A stretch of 64,000 nucleotides of DNA from Prorocentrum cordatum (Eukaryota > Sar > Dinophyceae > Prorocentrales > Prorocentraceae): NCBI GenBank assembly GCA_963575745.1, contig CAUYUJ010020703.1:77849-141848 (forward strand), given 5' to 3'. A model generated the notes under the pieces. It ran no database searches. It had not been told where the DNA came from and saw nothing but the letters and a program-made list of their open reading frames with translations. Shown piece by piece: positions 9,801 through 18,849 of the stretch. The first letter of the stretch is position 1. Every line of letters starts with the position of its first letter. Made by a program: the position numbers and the translations under genes.

Positions 9801-10433
9801 CAGTGCAATCACGCACTGGTTGAGTTCCACGCAGGGTAACTGCTTGTTCATTCTTCAACACATACTCGTGCATGATTCATTGATCGATTTATGTGTAAAC
9901 ATCCATATACATACATATCGTCATCTCCAACACGTACGTTCTGTCGTACTGCAGGTGCACTAACTTCGGGCGCTGCCACTGCACAATGGTCTTGTAGAAC
10001 TTGTGGGCGTTCGTGTGCGAATGTCGGGCGGCTATTTCAGAATGCCAAGCAGCACCGTAGGGTGCCGTCCCTCTCTTTTGTTTTTTTTTGAGGGGGGGCA
10101 CTCTCTTGCAGCGCAGACTGGCTTGTATGGCGCAGTGAATGGTATGCGAGACACCGCAACTGTATTTCGTGCAACGTCGCTTCACGTCGAAAGTGTGACG
10201 TAACACAGCCAACAACACGAGAACACGTATGTAACGAACACGCGTGTGCACTATGGCAATGCGTTGCGGCATGAAGTGCATTGCCTGGTAATGATGTCAT
10301 GTGTTTCTCGTTCTGGTATGTGACCTCAAGAACGTCGATCGATTTCATTGTGATGCGGTGCCACACGTTGTGACAAGGCCTTGCAGAGCACACGTTGTGC
10401 GTTGGGCCAACCATTACGACATACTACACTTTA
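9801..10433. other. Unassigned DNA before the ACT tract
   Basis: No gene recognised. It contains a T-run and G-run at about 10,077-10,098. Nothing else stands out. Confidence 0.4.
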
Positions 10434-10490
10434 CCCCCGCTACTCACACGACTACTACTTCCACTAAAACTACTACTACAACTACTTCTA

Positions 10491-10531
<41 letters not shown>

Positions 10532-10793
10532 ACTCCTACCACTACCACCACCACCACCACCACTTCTGTTACTACTACTACTACTACTGCTACTGCTACT
10601 ACTACTATTACAACTACTACAACAACTACTACTTCTGCTACTACTACTACTACCACTATTACTACGACTACTACTACTACTACTACTACTACTGTTACTA
10701 CTACTACTACTACTACTACGACTACTACGGCTACTACGGCTACTACTACTGCTACTACGACGGATACTACTACTGCTGTTACGGCTACTACTG

Positions 10794-10824
<31 letters not shown>

Positions 10825-10921
10825 ACCTGCTACTACCGCTGCTACTACTACGACCACTACTACTACTACTACTACTACTGCTACTACTTCTCCGTTTACT
10901 ACTACTGCAACTACAACTACG

Positions 10922-10956
<35 letters not shown>

Positions 10957-10967
10957 GACTACTACTA

Positions 10968-10998
<31 letters not shown>

Positions 10999-11088
10999 GC
11001 TACTACTACTACTATTATTACTACTACTACTACTATTACTACTACTACGACTACTACTACCACTACTACTACTACTGCTACTACTACG

Positions 11089-11121
<33 letters not shown>

Positions 11122-11371
11122 CCTGATACCACTAGTGATACAACGGCTACTACTACTGCTACTACGACTATCCCCACTACTACTGCTACCATGTCAGCTA
11201 CTGCTACGACTACTGTTACTGCTGCTACTACTATTGCTACTACTACTACTAATACTACTGCTGCTGCTGTTAGTGCTCGTACTACTACTTCCACTACTAC
11301 TACTACTGCTACTACGAATCGTACTACTACTGCTACTACTACTACGACCACTACTACTACCACTACGGCAG

Positions 11372-11414
<43 letters not shown>

Positions 11415-11523
11415 ACCTACTATTACTAATCATACTACGACTACGGAGATGACGACGACGACGACTACTACTACTACTACTACTACTACAACTACTACTG
11501 CTACTACCACTGCGACTACTACG

Positions 11524-11555
<32 letters not shown>

Positions 11556-11809
11556 AACTGCTACTACTACGATTACGACGTCGACTACGACTGCGACGAC
11601 GGCTACGACTCCGCCTCCGACTACGAATATTACGACTACTACTACGACTACTACTGCGAATGCTCCTACTACGACTACTACTACTGCTACTACTACTACT
11701 ACTACGGCAACTATTACGACTACTACTGCGCCGACGACTACGACTACGACTACGACTACGACTACGACTGAAACTACTACTACTACTACTACTACTACTA
11801 CGACTACTG

Positions 11810-11845
<36 letters not shown>

Positions 11846-11929
11846 TCACTACTACCATCACTACTACTGCTACTACTACTACTACTACTGCTGCTACCAC
11901 TACTACTACTGCTACTGCGACTGCTATTG

Positions 11930-11963
<34 letters not shown>

Positions 11964-12056
11964 GACTACTACTACTACTACTACTAATACTGCAACTACT
12001 ACTACTTCGACTACTGCGACGAGTACTAGTACTAGTACTACTCCTCCTCCTCCTAT

Positions 12057-12095
<39 letters not shown>

Positions 12096-12117
12096 AACTA
12101 ATGCTGCTACTACTGCT
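10434..12117. repeat. 1.7-kb (ACT)n-type imperfect microsatellite
   Basis: Nearly the whole 1.68 kb is trinucleotides of the form ACN or TAC: long perfect ACT runs mixed with GCT, ACG, ACC and ATT variants. All frames are open for long stretches as poly-Thr, poly-Leu/Tyr, poly-Val or poly-Ser. These are consequences of the repeat, not genes. Confidence 0.97.
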
Positions 12118-13615
12118 CAGTGAGATCATACACAAGCCAATCGGCCGTAGGCGCCATTGATGTACAACGGCACTGTACACGTCTCCAGAATCCCGACCCC
12201 GCGACGGCAGCAATGGCGTGGATGCTAGGTGGCGACATCCGAACCCTAACCGCACCTCCCAACCATCGACTCCTGCATCGATGGGAGGCGGGTGGTAGGG
12301 GAGGAGGAGGAGGTGGAGGAGGAGGAGGAGGAGGCGGCGGCGGAGGCGGAGGAGACACTTTCTGCACGTCGGGCTCAGCACGGTCCCCCTTACGCGAGGC
12401 CCTCACGCGCAGTCGCAGGGCGGCAAAGGAGCCCTCCGTGGAGAGCCCCCGGCACGCGCACTCGGCCCGCAGCTCCTGCGCCCCCCGGGGGGGCCAGGGA
12501 TGACCCCCCCGCCGCGCACGGGGCGCCCGCTCCCACCGCTGCAAGCCAGGCGCTCCTCGCCCCTGCAAGCCGTGCGCTCCTTTTTTTGTTCCGCTTCAAC
12601 CGCTTACGCGTCGGTCGAAAGAAGTGGGCAGAAACATGAAGTAGGAGGGCGGATGTAGTAGATTGGGTCCGGGCCCTCCCAGAGAAGAACAAAACACAGC
12701 AACAGCAAGCCGATTCTTGAAGTACGAAGGCGCTTGCAATAGATTGGGATCTGGGAATTCAAAAATACCTACTTTCAACGACCGGCGTGTAAGTGACAGC
12801 CAGGCGCTCCTCTTCTGCGGCAGCTCATGGGGGGCCTCCCATACCGTCCCGTGGGCTCGCGAATCAGCGTCGAGTCGACGCTAACTAACATCGGCGCTAC
12901 ATCGACGCTGACATCCGCGCGGATCGACTCTAGATCGGCGCGATCTCGTCGATTACCAGACGCTAATTGACGCTAGTACAGGCTACACGTTGAATTCCGA
13001 GGGTATGCAAGGCTCCCATGATTTGCCACCGAGCTCCTCCACATTCTGCTCTTCCTTCATGGCGTTAGGCGTTTGGGTCAGCTGGGAACGTGGCGTTCGA
13101 ACTCTGCTACTCCACCTCCTCCTGCTTCTCCTCCCCCTCTTGATAGTCCTCCTCCATTGGAACCCCACTGACTGGCCGACCGCTGATTGTCGATTATCGC
13201 CCATCCTGCACGGCCCTACAGGATTAAGCTTAGTACTGATTATATACGCGGATGGCAGCCGAACCAGGCACGACTTAGGAGATCGAGCATTCAGTCTGTG
13301 AAAATCAGAGTGACGCATGACACATCTCAACCATGCACCCGAGTAGGTGATGCAATGCTGACTTGCCATATGGACGGTGAGAAAGGAAAAGGCAAATGCA
13401 GGAACAGGGGCGAATCCAGCGAGGCGACGATCGGAGAAGAGCGGGGTGGCGGGGTGCAACGGCAAAGACTGGCTCCCGTGAGGCCCGCTCCATTCCTGCC
13501 CGCGCCGCCCTCCTTCATTCCCGATGCGGCACCGGCGGAATCATACAAAAGGAACGCACCGTTTCCGATGGGGCTCCATCGAACACGCTCAAAACACATG
13601 GGTGTGAGGTAAGGT
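12118..13615. other. Mostly non-repetitive DNA with a short (GGA)n
   Basis: Contains (GGA/GGC)n at 12,298-12,356 and short AT-rich stretches near 12,700-12,780. Segments 12,640-12,790 and 15,545-15,680 resemble each other loosely (AGATTGGG, GCGCTTGCA, TCAACG). No convincing exon is seen. Confidence 0.4.
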
Positions 13616-13814
13616 TCGGCGGCGAGTGAGGAGGGGAAGTGAGAAGGGGCGAGCCTTCTCAGAAGGCTCGCCAGTCCCCCCGCCTTCCGAGAAGTTTTCG
13701 AAGCCTTCCCTGAAAACGAACCAACTTCTCAGAAGGCGCGAGGGCTTCTGAGAAGTCCCGCCGCCTTCTGAGAAGGCCTTCTCCTTCCCACTTCCCCCCC
13801 TCCCTCGCCGCCGA
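13616..13814. mobile_element. Element C, copy 1 (TTCTCAGAAGG foldback)
   Basis: Begins TCGGCGGCGAGTGAGGAGGG and ends CCTCCCTCGCCGCCGA, so the ends are inverted repeats. The interior consists of CCTTCTCAGAAGG and CTTCTGAGAAG palindromes. Two other copies are at 16,023 and 26,279. No coding potential. Confidence 0.85.
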
Positions 13815-13909
13815 AAGGTGCCATCGGAAACACAGTGCACACGGCGTCTCCGAGAAAGGGCCATCGGAAACGCTTGCAGCGCGCCGTGTCTGACGGACGC
13901 CATCCGAGG

Positions 13910-14700
13910 GATTGCCGGGCCCCGCAGCCCCAGATGCACCATCTTCGAGCTGGCACGCGAAGGAATGCGCCTGCAACGCTCCCGGGGATCGCACCGTGGT
14001 CGGGCCCCGAGGCCCATCCGATCTCCCGGCACCAGACGCACCTTCCTCGAGCCGGCGCGAACGGACGTCCCAAGCGGCGAGCACATCCGCATCTGGGGGA
14101 ACCAAAAGGTACCGACACCGCCGCTGCTCCCCGGACCTCTCCCGGGGTGCGTTCTGACCAGGATTTCGAGGCGAATCCAGCGGTGGCGACGAGGGCCGCC
14201 TAGGAGGCCCAAAAAGGGGAAAACGAGGAAAGGGTCGAGGTGTATAGGCTACCCTCTCCTCCTCTGCGCATCCGTGCCCTCGCGGCTCGGATTGCCGAGC
14301 GCGACCCCGCGGATGCGCAGGCGTGGCACGGATGCGCTCCGCGCGGGGCAGCCGAGAGGAAGCGCCCCGTGTGCGCGGGGTCGCGGCCCAGGGGCTGGGC
14401 CCGCGGCGCCGCGGATACAAGCATGTCTTCTGGCCGCCCACGAGGGCTGCAACTGGGAAGGGCCGTCGACTCTCAGGACGCACCATCTTCGGGCCCCAGG
14501 ACGCACTACCCTCGAGCCCACGCGCACGGAGCGCAGCCGGGGCGATCCTGCAATCGCACACGCCGTGGTTTGGCTCATCCTCGAGCTGACGCGTACGGAA
14601 AACGCCCCTCGGACGGTCCTGGAACGTACCCTGGTCTGGTGCCGAGACGCACCATCCTCGGGAAGGAACCCATGGAATGTGGCTCTGGGGGACTGAGCCA
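13910..14700. repeat. Degenerate CAGACGCACCATCCTCGAGC repeats enclosing element G copy 1
   Basis: The phrase (C)AGACGCACCATCYTCGAGC followed by (G)GCGCGAACGGA recurs about five times (near 13,930, 14,035, 14,480, 14,570 and 14,645) with spacing near 80-110 bp. Embedded at 14,092-14,226 is a dispersed repeat shared with 28,411-28,544 (CCCCGGACCTCTCCC, GATTTCGAGGCG, ATCCAGCGGTGGCGACGAGG). Confidence 0.6.
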
Positions 14701-14869
14701 GATCTCCCGAAAGCACCCGACAGGAGAAGGTCTGCCATGATTGAAATCGGTAGCCACTCCATCCGCCGCACCCTGTCCCTAGAGCTCCTCCACGCTCATG
14801 TCGGTGGGCGCCAGCTTGGCCTCTCGCTCTGGCGCTAGGGCATATGACTGTGGGAGAAGGGGTGAGCAG

Positions 14870-15170
14870 ATAGTGGAGAGTCGGGGGATCAGGAGAGGGG
14901 AGAGAGGGAGAGGGCGAGAGAAAAGGGAGGAAGACAGCGAGAGAAAGAGATAAAGAGAGAGAGAGAGAGAGAGGACAGAAGAGAGAATAATATATATACA
15001 TAAATATAACAAACAAGAGACATCGAGAGAGGCAGGGGGCAAAGAGAGGGAGAGAGAGAAACATCATACAACCATCCGTATATATATATAGAGAGAGAGG
15101 GAAACAAAGAACATGAGAGAGAGAGATAACTATATATAGAGAGAGAGAGAGAGAGAGAGAACGAGAAACA
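14870..15170. repeat. (GA)n purine and (TA)n mixed microsatellite
   Basis: GAGAGAGA tracts alternate with short TATATATA runs. Minus-strand open frames here are Ser/Leu-rich repeat translations. Confidence 0.9.
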
Positions 15171-15287
15171 ATCACGCAAACCTCGGACATATCTGTCCAT
15201 AAGACACGGATGCATTTCCTTTGCTCGTGTCGCTCTTAGGGTGGAATGTGCTCGGCATGCCGTAAACAGAGCAGGACGAAAGCGAGC

Positions 15288-15482
15288 TATACTGAGGGAT
15301 TAAAAAAACGGCCCTACCCTGGATTACAAGTGCGTGGTCTGTAAACCTCCTGGGAACCCCCAGAGCCTAGAGCCGCCAGGACGCGGCACATCACGCAGGG
15401 TTTACCCTGTCAGCCCACAGGAGTTTCAGAGCACAGCGCCTCGTAAACCAGGATAGGGGCGTTTTTTCTGCCCTTGATATAC
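15288..15482. mobile_element. Element H, copy 1
   Basis: A 195-bp element with inverted ends: TATACTGAGGG...AAAAAAACGGCCCTACCCTG on the left, and CAGGATAGGGGCGTTTTTTC...CCCTTGATATAC on the right. The interior (TGTAAACCTCCTGGGAACCC; GCCAGGACGCGGCACATCAC) is almost identical to the copy at 34,811-35,006, which suggests recent spread. Confidence 0.85.
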
Positions 15483-15489
15483 TGCTATA

Positions 15490-16022
15490 CCCATCGTTTG
15501 GAAGAAGCGGGAAAACACATACAGTAGGAACGGGCTGAAAACAGATTGGGTTCCGTCAGCCCCCTGAGAAAGAAGAGCAAGGGGAAACCGGTCAACTCAT
15601 TGGAATCGGAGAGCGCTTGCAGTATTTTGGCACGTTTGAGGAGCCAGAAATACAGACTGTCAACGGCCGAGGTGGAAGCAGGTCTGCCGACAATTTGCCG
15701 CGCCGCAAGGGTCCCCCACTAGTGGGTCCAGGAAACTGCAGGGCCGTTATTCACCGTTTCCGAACAAAAATGTCTCTTGAACATGGGAACAACAAAGAAC
15801 GACGACGGGACACAACAAAAAAAGGCTCCAGGATGGGAACGGGAATCGAAACCGGGAAAAAAACGGCTCCAGGATGGGAACCGGAGACGGAACAGGCACA
15901 ACGAACAGAGACGGAACCGGCAAACGAAAACGGCGCCCTGGAACCAGCAACAGAAACGGGTAAAAAAACACGGCCCTCTCGTTTCCAGGGCCCACGAAGG
16001 CTCCCCCCCGAGGACGAGGATA
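15490..16022. other. Unassigned DNA with a short internal tandem repeat
   Basis: Around 15,820-15,890 the phrase GGCTCCAGGATGGGAAC is repeated in tandem at about 46-bp spacing. No coding exon is recognised. Confidence 0.45.
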
Positions 16023-16220
16023 GACGGCGCGCCCGGGGGAAGTGAGAAGGGGCGGGCCTTCTCAGAAGACTCGGAAGTCCCCCAGCCTTCTGAGAAGTCT
16101 TCGAAGCCTCCCTCAGAGAAGCAAAGTGCCTCTCAGGAGGCGCGAGGGGGCTTCTGGGAAGTCCCGCCGCCTTCTGAGAAGGCCTTCTCCTTCTCGCTTC
16201 CCCCCCTCGCTCGCCGCCGA
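16023..16220. mobile_element. Element C, copy 2
   Basis: Matches copies 1 and 3: AAGTGAGAAGGGGCGGGCCTT on the left, CCTTCTCCTTCTCGCTTCCC then CTCGCTCGCCGCCGA on the right, with CTTCTGAGAAG palindromes between. The left terminus is altered. Confidence 0.8.
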
Positions 16221-16224
16221 GAGC

Positions 16225-16580
16225 TCCTTCTCCTCCTCCGCCTCCTCCTCCTCCTCCCTCCTCCGCCTCCTCCTCCTCCTCCTTCTCCTCCCCCTCTCCT
16301 CCCTCCTCCTCCTCCCTCCTCCCTCCTCCTCCTCCTCCCCCTCTCCTCCTCCTCTCCTCCTCCCCCCTCCCCCTCCTCCTCCTCCTCATCCTCCTCCTCC
16401 TCCTCCTCCTCCTCCTCCTCCTCCTCCTCCTCCCTCTCTCCTCCTCCTCCTCCTCCTCTCTCCTCCCCTCCCTCCCCCTCCTCCTCCTCCTCCGCCTCCC
16501 CCTCCTCCTCCTCCCTCCTGCTCCTCCTCCTCCTCTCCTCCTCCTCCTGCTCCTCTCCTCCTCCTCTCCTCCTCCTGGGG
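16225..16580. repeat. (CCT)n microsatellite block
   Basis: About 350 bp of CCT/CTC repeats directly adjoining element C copy 2. It switches to GGA on the same strand from about 16,735. Confidence 0.95.
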
Positions 16581-16687
16581 GCGACCGAGGGCGGCCGAGG
16601 CGACGACGTCTTCGGGGAGGCCCCCCCCCCGCGGTGGAGGGCGCGGCCGAGGCGGGGGCCCGCCGCGGGAGAGGGTGCGCCGCGCGG

Positions 16688-17045
16688 GGGGCGGGGGGCG
16701 CTCCAAGAGGGGAGCGTCCAACAGGGGAGGAGGAGAGGAGGAGGAGGAGGAGGAGGAGGAGGAGGAGGAGGAGGAGGAGGAGGAGGAGGAGGAGAGGAGG
16801 GGAGGAGGAGGGAGGAGGAGGGGAGGAGGAGGATGAGGGGGAGGAGGGGGGGGAGGAGGACGAGGAGGAGGAGGAGGAGGAGGAGGAGGAGGGGGAGGAG
16901 GAGGGGAGCGTCCAACAGGGGAGGAGGGGGAGGGAGAGGAGGAGGAGAGGAGGAGGAGGGGAGGAGGGGGGGGAGGAGGACGAGGAGGGGGGGGGGGAGG
17001 AGGGGTTTGCATATCATGGCCCGAGGCAAGTGCGCGGACTGGGGG
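16688..17045. mobile_element. CCAAGAGGGG family element expanded by (GGA)n
   Basis: Element ends CTCCAAGAGGGGAGCGTCCA and ATATCATGGCCCGAGGCAAG match the family at 3,108, 27,578 and 29,050. In between are about 250 bp of GGA repeats (16,735-17,000), with a second internal copy of GAGCGTCCAACAGGGGAGG. Confidence 0.55.
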
Positions 17046-17065
17046 GGAAACAAGGGGCGTACTCA

Positions 17066-17160
17066 AATCCCACCAGCCCTCTGAGCGTAGGTGGTTTAGC
17101 GAACTTTGTCTTCCATCTTCCAACTACCTCTCCTTCCCCGATTCAGATGCACCCCCTCCC
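17066..17160. mobile_element. CCCACCAGCCC-type element end, copy
   Basis: AATCCCACCAGCCCTCTGAG, then CGTAGGTGGTTTAGCG and a pyrimidine block, as at 21,639 and 53,159. Confidence 0.6.
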
Positions 17161-18000
17161 CAAGGCGACCGGCAGCAAACCAGAAAACATGAGGACACCA
17201 TGCGGGCCCCACCCCACCACTCCTGCCAAACAATACAAAACGTACTCTGCGTCCAACCCGATGCGGCCGCATCCCACCATCCATGCCAAAAAACAATACA
17301 ATGTACACTTTGGGGCAAAGTTTTGAGTCATGTTCGTGAGGCCCGCGAGCATGTTGTTTTGCTTTTGACAGGGACGGCGGGGGTGTCAGCATATTGTCGA
17401 CTGTGCGCAGGGCTACCATCCCTAACGAAAACCAGTACAAAATGCACCTCGCAGCTCAATCTGGACCATGCGCGGCCACCCCCCGATCACTGTGTCAAAT
17501 GATATTTGACAGGGGCGGCGGGGGTGGTGGCGTGTGGCCTGCTGTGCGCAGGCCCATCAGACACAATGGTGGTCATTCTTTCCGACAGGGATGGTGGGGG
17601 CCGACATGCTTCCCGATGTGTGGTGTCACGTGCGTAGGCGCACCTGGCACACTCTGCGCGTGCCCCGAACGTGGCGCACCTGGCACGGCTGGGGAGGAGG
17701 GAGGAGGGAGGAGGGAGGAGGGAGGAGGGAGGAGAGTATGCGGCACGCCCGGCGCACGCGGAGCGCGTGGCGCACCTGGCGGACCTGGCGCGCCTGGCAC
17801 GCTCGGGCCCCAGGGGTGCCTGGCGCGCGCGGCGCGCCCGGCACGCGTCACGCACCTCGGACCTCGCCCGGGCATCGCGTGCATGGGGCCGGTTTTGGTT
17901 CCCAATAGCTGCCCGTCCTGAGACGACCGCTGAACGTGCTGAGGCTCGTGTGCTACTGATGTTTTGGGAGGGCGGGTGGGAGTGAGCTAGACGGCTTGTT
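17161..18000. other. Unassigned DNA with short tandem repeats and a GGAGGGA tract
   Basis: Pairs of diverged repeats occur near 17,205/17,270 (CCCACCA, TGCCAAA, CAATACAA) and 17,370/17,510/17,590 (TTTGACAGGG or TTCCGACAGGG, GGTGGGGG). At 17,640-17,860 GGCGCACCTGGC units and a GGAGGGA tract translate as collagen-like Gly-X-Y. I judge this to be repeat composition. Confidence 0.4.
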
Positions 18001-18059
18001 ATCTAGGAGGGCGTCTTGACCCCTCCCCCATATCCCTCCCCTGGACCTGGAAAAGGGGG

Positions 18060-18660
18060 GCCCCAAAAAGGCTTCCGCAATGGCCAAGCGCCAAGATGCC
18101 AAGATGGCTCAAGATGGCTCAATATGGGGAGGGGCCGACGGGCTAGAGCGCAAAATGGCCAAGATGGCTCAAGATACCTCAAAATGGTTCAAAATAGCCT
18201 CCGACACACATCTATGGAGCCTCAAGACGACCCCGAAACGGTTTCAGGTGCCCTCCGGGCCCTCCAAGGACCCCCCCAAGAGGCCAAAGTGGCTCCCAAA
18301 CCAAAGACAAGCATATTACTCTTTGCCTTCTCGCCCTGCCGCTTCCAATGGGTTCGCGAGGCCTCAATATGTCCCCAAAACGGCCCAAGAGAGCCCCGAA
18401 AGCTCAAGAGAACCCGAGCGCCTCAATATGCCATATATGTATATAACAAGGGGGAATCCTGGAATGTCCGATCCCCCCTCTTTTGGAATCGTGGGGCAAA
18501 ACGGCCCAAGGGGGCCGCCCAGACCCCTTCAACGAGCCTCAAGAGTGCTCCAACACGGCCTCAAGAGAACCCCAAACGGGCCTCAAGAGAGCCTCAAGAG
18601 GCTCCGCGAGAATCCCAAGGTAGCCTCAAGATGGATCCAAGAGACCTCTGGGAAAACGAT
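18060..18660. repeat. Degenerate CAAGATGGCTC / CCCCAAGAGGCC minisatellite
   Basis: Short diverged units: CCAAGATGGCTCAAGATGG near 18,100, then CTCAAGAGAGCC and CCCCAAAACGGCC-like words. The same style of unit occurs at 21,880-22,190, 46,862-47,960 and 57,250-57,480. Confidence 0.65.
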
Positions 18661-18849
18661 TCCAAGGCGGCTGTTGCACTACACTCTTGTATTTCCCAGA
18701 TCAAGGCAACTCGCCTGGCGATCTGTTTCTGGATGGGCTGGTGGGGGTACTTTTTGGTCAGCGGCCTCGTGCAGCGGGTCAAACAGCGTCCACTCTAGCC
18801 GGGCCGCGAATAAGCAGCAGAAAGCGGGAAACGGAAAAGCAAAACAGGC

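Noticed and set aside
10301-12381. Very long Thr-, Leu-, Val- and Ser-rich frames on both strands
   Set aside because: All six frames across an ACT-type microsatellite are open, so open length is no evidence of coding.
17640-17860. Collagen-like Gly-X-Y translation
   Set aside because: The pattern follows from GGCGCACCTGGC-type repeats and a GGAGGGA tract. Other frames look equally ordered and no flanking collagen features are seen.
18095-18200. Spliced-leader relic (GGCTCAAG resembles the end of the dinoflagellate leader)
   Set aside because: Only GGCTCAAG matches, inside a local AAGATGGCTC repeat. The preceding CCGTAGCCATTTT is absent.
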